Assembly (NCBI GenBank): GCA_009692585.1 | Contig: SHYX01000054.1 | Location: 1 to 26,194, forward strand | Direction of reading: 5' to 3' | DNA: 26,194 nucleotides | DNA from: Myxococcales bacterium | GTDB taxonomy: Bacteria; Myxococcota; UBA796; SXON01 | Shown here: piece after piece, positions 22,953 through 26,194 of the stretch | Position numbering within the stretch: position 1 is the stretch's first letter | Layout of the letters: each line of letters opens with the position of its first letter | The notes under the pieces: model-generated | What the model was told of the DNA's origin: nothing | The model's input: only the letters and a program-made list of their open reading frames with translations | Database searches by the model: none | Program-made: the position numbers and the translations under genes

Positions 22953-24737
22953 CTACCCCACGTCCATGTCCCGCAGCCACCCGTCCAACAGCATCAGCGT
23001 CCAGATCTGGCCCTCCATCCCCGAAGCGACCGCGTTGCCCGCCGCGCCCGCGGCCAGCGTATCGATCGCGCCTGGAAGGAACAGCTTGAACTTATCCTCT
23101 CGCAACGCTGCGATTCGCTCGTCAATGAACGGCTGCCCTCCCGCCAGCCACCGTCGCCACGGCCCGGGCAGCACCCGCTTCGGCCGGCTCACCAGCTGCC
23201 GCCCGAGGATCGGCTTGAGGATCTCCCGCAGCGGCCACTTGGTGACCGCGCCCCCCAGCCTACGGCGCACCTTCCACGGCCCTGGGATCGCCGCGAGGAA
23301 ACCTACGAGGTCCCGGTCGAGCAGCGGCTCCCGCAAGCCGATGCCCGCCAGCGCCGCCGCGGAGCCCGCTCGCGGCAAGGCGTCCTCCGCCATGCGCCCG
23401 CGTAGGTAGACGTGCAGGATCTCGTTGATGGGGTCGCTCGACACCTCGCGGTACAGCGACTCAAGGCAGCTCCGCCGGACGCCGTGCCGGACGTACCCGG
23501 GGTCCCGCAGCAGCGCGGCGCGAGCGATGTGGTCGAAGGCGTGGACCCCACCGATGAGCCGCGTGAGCCCGAAGGGAGCCGCCGGCTCGCGGAGCTCGGG
23601 CCGGTTCTTCAGGGCCGCAGCCAGCAGCGAGCGGCCGGGCAATCGCGCGAGCATCGAGGAGACACGCATCTCCTGCGCGAGGTGTCCCACCATCCGACCA
23701 CCGAACACCTCGTCCCCCCCATCTCCCGACAGGATCACGTCAACGTGGGGGCGGGCAGCACGGGCGAGCAGGTACTGCGGCATCGCCGCCGGGTCCGGCG
23801 GGGGCTGGTCGCTGCGGGAGATGACGAGATCCATCGCGTCCCGAAAGTCCTCCGCGGTCACCCGCAGCACGTCGTGACGGGTCTGGAGCAGGTTCGCTAC
23901 CCGGCCCGCGTAGGGGGTCTCGTCGCCCTCTGCGTCCTGCATGCCGACCGTGAACGTGTGAACCGGCCCGAGCCGCGAGGCGAAGAGCGCGATGGCGCTG
24001 GAGTCGAGCCCACCGGAGAGAAATACGCCGATCCGCTCCTTCCCCGACGCGCGGGACGCGACGGCGCGGTTGAGCCGCCGCTCCAGCTCCGCGAGGGTGG
24101 GGGGATCAGGCGGCAGGTCCGCGAACGGCGGCGAGTAGCGCATCGTGAACCACGGCTCCACGCGCGTGCCGCTGGCGTCGTGCACCAGATGGTGGCCGGC
24201 CGGCAGCACGGACACGTCGCGCAGCAACGTCCTCGGCGCATGGTTGTATCGAAACGAGAGGTACTCGGCCAGGTTCTCGCGGGCGAGCTCACGGCTCACC
24301 CATGGGAGCTTGAGCAACGGACGCACAGCGTTCGCAAAGGCGAACCGACCGCCCTTCGCCGCATAAAACACGCGTCGGATCCCAAACGCGTCCCGTACCA
24401 GATGCAGGCGGGGGCCCCGCCCGCTGGCCGGGGTGCGCTCGAACACCGCGGCGACGAAGGCCCCCTCAAAATTTGCGAGGGCGTCCACGCCCTGACGCTC
24501 CCAGTAGTTCAGGAGCAGCTCGGCGGCCGACTGGGCGGTGTTCGGCGCCCGATCAAAGTGCCCGGAGACCAGCACCACGAGATTGTCGGTCCGCGCCATC
24601 GTCGAGCGCGGCTGGGCGACCAGCGCGGCACGATCCCCAACGAAGCTCGATCCTGAGAACAGCACGTCGCGCTCCTCCGGGGTCGGCGCGTGACCGTCCG
24701 GTAGGCCGGGATGAAAGAGGCCAGCGATGCCGCCCAT
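22953..24737 (-). CDS. Asparagine synthetase-like amide ligase lacking the glutaminase nucleophile
   Basis: The ATG at 24737 gives MGGIAGLF, the exact place of MCGIAG in class II glutamine amidotransferases, so this start is well supported although the frame is open further. Cys2, the nucleophile that hydrolyses glutamine, is Gly. The RGPD and NGEIYN motifs of the glutaminase pocket are also missing (SGHFDR occurs instead). The synthetase domain is intact: PP-loop SGGLDSS (241-247) and SGDGGDEVFGG (337-347). The protein is 594 residues, about the usual AsnB length. It should activate a carboxylate with ATP but take ammonia or an internal amine rather than glutamine. This is the condition found in beta-lactam synthetases and lasso-peptide cyclases. 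No precursor peptide or RRE gene is seen here. Divergent from the helicase gene with only 43 bases between starts. Confidence 0.88.
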   Translation of the reverse strand: MGGIAGLFHPGLPDGHAPTPEERDVLFSGSSFVGDRAALVAQPRSTMARTDNLVVLVSGHFDRAPNTAQSAAELLLNYWERQGVDALANFEGAFVAAVFERTPASGRGPRLHLVRDAFGIRRVFYAAKGGRFAFANAVRPLLKLPWVSRELARENLAEYLSFRYNHAPRTLLRDVSVLPAGHHLVHDASGTRVEPWFTMRYSPPFADLPPDPPTLAELERRLNRAVASRASGKERIGVFLSGGLDSSAIALFASRLGPVHTFTVGMQDAEGDETPYAGRVANLLQTRHDVLRVTAEDFRDAMDLVISRSDQPPPDPAAMPQYLLARAARPHVDVILSGDGGDEVFGGRMVGHLAQEMRVSSMLARLPGRSLLAAALKNRPELREPAAPFGLTRLIGGVHAFDHIARAALLRDPGYVRHGVRRSCLESLYREVSSDPINEILHVYLRGRMAEDALPRAGSAAALAGIGLREPLLDRDLVGFLAAIPGPWKVRRRLGGAVTKWPLREILKPILGRQLVSRPKRVLPGPWRRWLAGGQPFIDERIAALREDKFKLFLPGAIDTLAAGAAGNAVASGMEGQIWTLMLLDGWLRDMDVG

Positions 24738-24780
24738 GACAGAACTCCGAGCAGCGCAACGTAGCGAGTTACCCGCGCCC

Positions 24781-26073
24781 ATGTCCCAGCCACCCACCCA
24801 GACGTTTTCGTCTCTCGGCCTCCTCCCCGGCCTCGTCCGCTGCCTCGACGAGCTGCGGCTCACCGAGCCCTCGCCGGTCCAACGCCTGTGCATCCACGCG
24901 ATCCTCGGCGGGGCAAGCTGTCTCTGCCTCGCGCCCACCGGCTCAGGAAAAACGCTCGCGTACGGCCTGCCTGTGCTCCAGCAGCTCCGGGCGATCGAAG
25001 ACGCCGAGGGCATGGTCACCGTCGCGGCGCGCCCCAGGGCGCTGGTGCTCACCGCCACGCGGGAGCTCGTCGTGCAGACCGAGAAGGTGCTCAAGAGCAT
25101 GGCGCATGGCGTCAAGCTCCGCGTCCGGTCGGTGTCGGGTGGGCAAACGCCCTCGGACACCCGCAAGCAGCTGCTCACCCCCTGCGAGGTGCTGATCGCC
25201 AACCCGCAGCGCCTACGTGCGCTCCTCGCGGCGAACACCGTGGACCTAAGCGACGTTCGCGTCGTGGTAGTCGACGAGGCCGACACCCTGCTGGATTTCG
25301 GCCAGCGCGCCGACACCGTCGCGTGCATCGACGCCGCCCCGAGCACCGCCGCGCGGCCCCGCCAGCTCGTGCTGGTGAGCGCGACCCTGCCGGAGCCCAT
25401 CCGCGCGTGGTGCGCGGCCAGGCCAGAGAAGCCGGCGCTGCTTGAAGCGAAGGATGCCCACAAGGCGCCGTCGTCCATCATCATCAAGAACGTCCGCCTC
25501 CGGTGGACCGAGAAGGCCGACGTAGCAAGCGACATCCTCGTCTCCTACAAGGACCCCACGACCCGCGGCATCGGGTTCACCAACCGCCGGGAGACCGCAG
25601 ACGAAGTGGCGGCGGCGCTCACCGAGCGCGGTCACTCGGTCATCGTGGTGCACGGCGGCTGGCTCCCGCGCGAGAGGCAGGCGGCGCTCAAGCGATTCCG
25701 GGCCGGCGAAGGCCGCATCCTGCTGACCACCGAGCTTGGCGGACGCGGCCTGCAGATCCCCGACCTCGCGTTCGTGCTCAACTACGACCTACCCGAGCGG
25801 CCGAGCGAGTACTTGCACCGCATCGGGCGCATCGGTCGGCTCGGGCCCGACGGCACAGCAGGCGGCACGGTCTACAACTTCATCACCGCCAACGACGAGA
25901 TGAAGCTGAAGGAGATCGAGCGCATGGCCCGCGGAGGGCGGCTCGACACCGGCGAGAGCCTGCACTCGGTGCGGGATCGCGCCGCCCAAAAGCCCAGCCG
26001 GGTCTCGCGGGAGCCCCGCGGCGGGGATGGTGTCCGCCGGACCGACAGGCGGCTGGTGAAGGGGCGGAAGTAG
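24781..26073 (+). CDS. DEAD-box RNA helicase
   Basis: ATG 24781 (MSQPPTQTFSSLG) is preferred; an earlier ATG at 24727 would overlap the divergent gene's first codons. The 430-residue product has helicase motifs in order: Q motif SPVQ (31-34), motif I APTGSGKT (51-58), Ia TATREL (91-96), GG (120-121), Ib NPQRL (141-145), II VDEAD (164-168), III SAT (200-202), IV GFTN, V LLTTELGGRGLQIP (314-327) and VI HRIGRIGR (346-353). Motifs Ia (usually PTREL), Ib (usually TPGR) and V (usually TDVAARGLDIP) are altered. The short tail is basic (RRTDRRLVKGRK), likely binding RNA. The family is certain; the target could be ribosome assembly or mRNA turnover. The MopE-type gene frame overlaps its 3' end. Confidence 0.93.
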   Translation: MSQPPTQTFSSLGLLPGLVRCLDELRLTEPSPVQRLCIHAILGGASCLCLAPTGSGKTLAYGLPVLQQLRAIEDAEGMVTVAARPRALVLTATRELVVQTEKVLKSMAHGVKLRVRSVSGGQTPSDTRKQLLTPCEVLIANPQRLRALLAANTVDLSDVRVVVVDEADTLLDFGQRADTVACIDAAPSTAARPRQLVLVSATLPEPIRAWCAARPEKPALLEAKDAHKAPSSIIIKNVRLRWTEKADVASDILVSYKDPTTRGIGFTNRRETADEVAAALTERGHSVIVVHGGWLPRERQAALKRFRAGEGRILLTTELGGRGLQIPDLAFVLNYDLPERPSEYLHRIGRIGRLGPDGTAGGTVYNFITANDEMKLKEIERMARGGRLDTGESLHSVRDRAAQKPSRVSREPRGGDGVRRTDRRLVKGRK

Positions 26074-26194
26074 GGGCTATCCTCCGGGCACGCCACATCC
26101 CTGCCGTCGCAGTCCTGATCGACGCCGTCACCGCAGGTCTCCGCAGCGCCGGGGTACGAGGCCGCGTCACCATCGTCGCAGTCGTCACCGTCCA
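25872..26194 (-). CDS. MopE-type putative metal-binding-repeat protein, 5' partial
   Basis: From the right edge the minus strand reads DGDDCDDGDAASYPGAAETC followed by GDGVDQDCDGRDVACPEDS. This is the Asp/Cys repeat (D-x-D-x-D-C-D-D ... P-G-A-x-E-x-C-x-D-G-x-D-N/Q-D-C-D-G) found in many secreted proteins of Myxococcota and named after MopE. It binds divalent ions such as calcium or copper in known cases. The frame has no stop until 25872, 202 bases inside the convergent helicase gene. That tail (from about 26073 down) is Arg/Ser-rich and looks like antisense helicase sequence. The true domain therefore ends near 26075, and the original stop or C-terminal part is probably lost. The start is off-window. 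Confidence 0.7.
   Translation of the reverse strand, partial: DGDDCDDGDAASYPGAAETCGDGVDQDCDGRDVACPEDSPYFRPFTSRLSVRRTPSPPRGSRETRLGFWAARSRTECRLSPVSSRPPRAMRSISFSFISSLAVMKL

Noticed and set aside
24738..25535. N-terminal extension of the asparagine-synthetase-like gene through the helicase gene
   Set aside because: The MGGIAG start matches the conserved N-terminus of the family, and the extension is antisense to conserved helicase motifs.

Overview
This window reads as a piece of a high-GC, Gram-negative, probably Myxococcota (deltaproteobacterial) chromosome. Three things point there: an extracellular-type gene of the MopE metal-binding-repeat kind at the right edge, a SUMF1/formylglycine-generating-enzyme-like extracellular protein with Ig/cadherin-like repeats at the left edge, and an elongation factor G of the mitochondrial-like (spd/mtEFG1) type. 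The lineage is inferred from gene content and remembered family features, not from a database search.

Left part (1-4450): the 3' end of the SUMF1-like protein, then a scarred stretch holding remnants of a group II intron reverse transcriptase and of an IS91-type transposase. Two exact 29-bp direct repeats (1823 and 3009) enclose a lipoprotein gene and a small truncated winged-helix-like gene. Beyond the second repeat lie decayed minus-strand gene fragments, followed by a cysteine-rich lipoprotein.

Centre left (4670-14084): six tightly coupled plus-strand genes form one unit: sensor kinase, NtrC-like regulator, TolC-like outer-membrane factor, membrane-fusion protein, heavy-metal-type RND pump, and a His/Met-rich duplicated-domain lipoprotein. 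Neighbours overlap by 4-8 bases or lie 3 bases apart. This is a self-contained envelope efflux system, probably for a metal ion, with its own two-component control. The regulator lacks the sigma-54 contact loop (GAFTGA), the fusion protein carries an extra N-terminal periplasmic domain, and the terminal lipoprotein is a candidate metal-binding accessory.

Centre right (14146-19670): a minus-strand polytopic glycosyltransferase-like protein, divergent from a TetR regulator (resembling Bacillus FadR/YsiA) with a perfect 8+4+8 palindrome in front of it. The regulator is followed by etfB and etfA (electron-transfer flavoprotein) and a second polytopic mannosyltransferase-like gene. The regulator-etfBA order suggests fatty-acid/acyl-CoA-responsive control of electron transfer.

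Right part (19636-26194): minus-strand EF-G (its 3' end overlaps the mannosyltransferase gene by 35 bases), a small PEGA-like lipoprotein, a pirin, and an asparagine-synthetase-like protein whose catalytic Cys2 is replaced by Gly. Divergent from it is a DEAD-box helicase, and the window ends in a convergent MopE-repeat gene whose frame runs into the helicase gene. I saw no rRNA, tRNA or CRISPR array.
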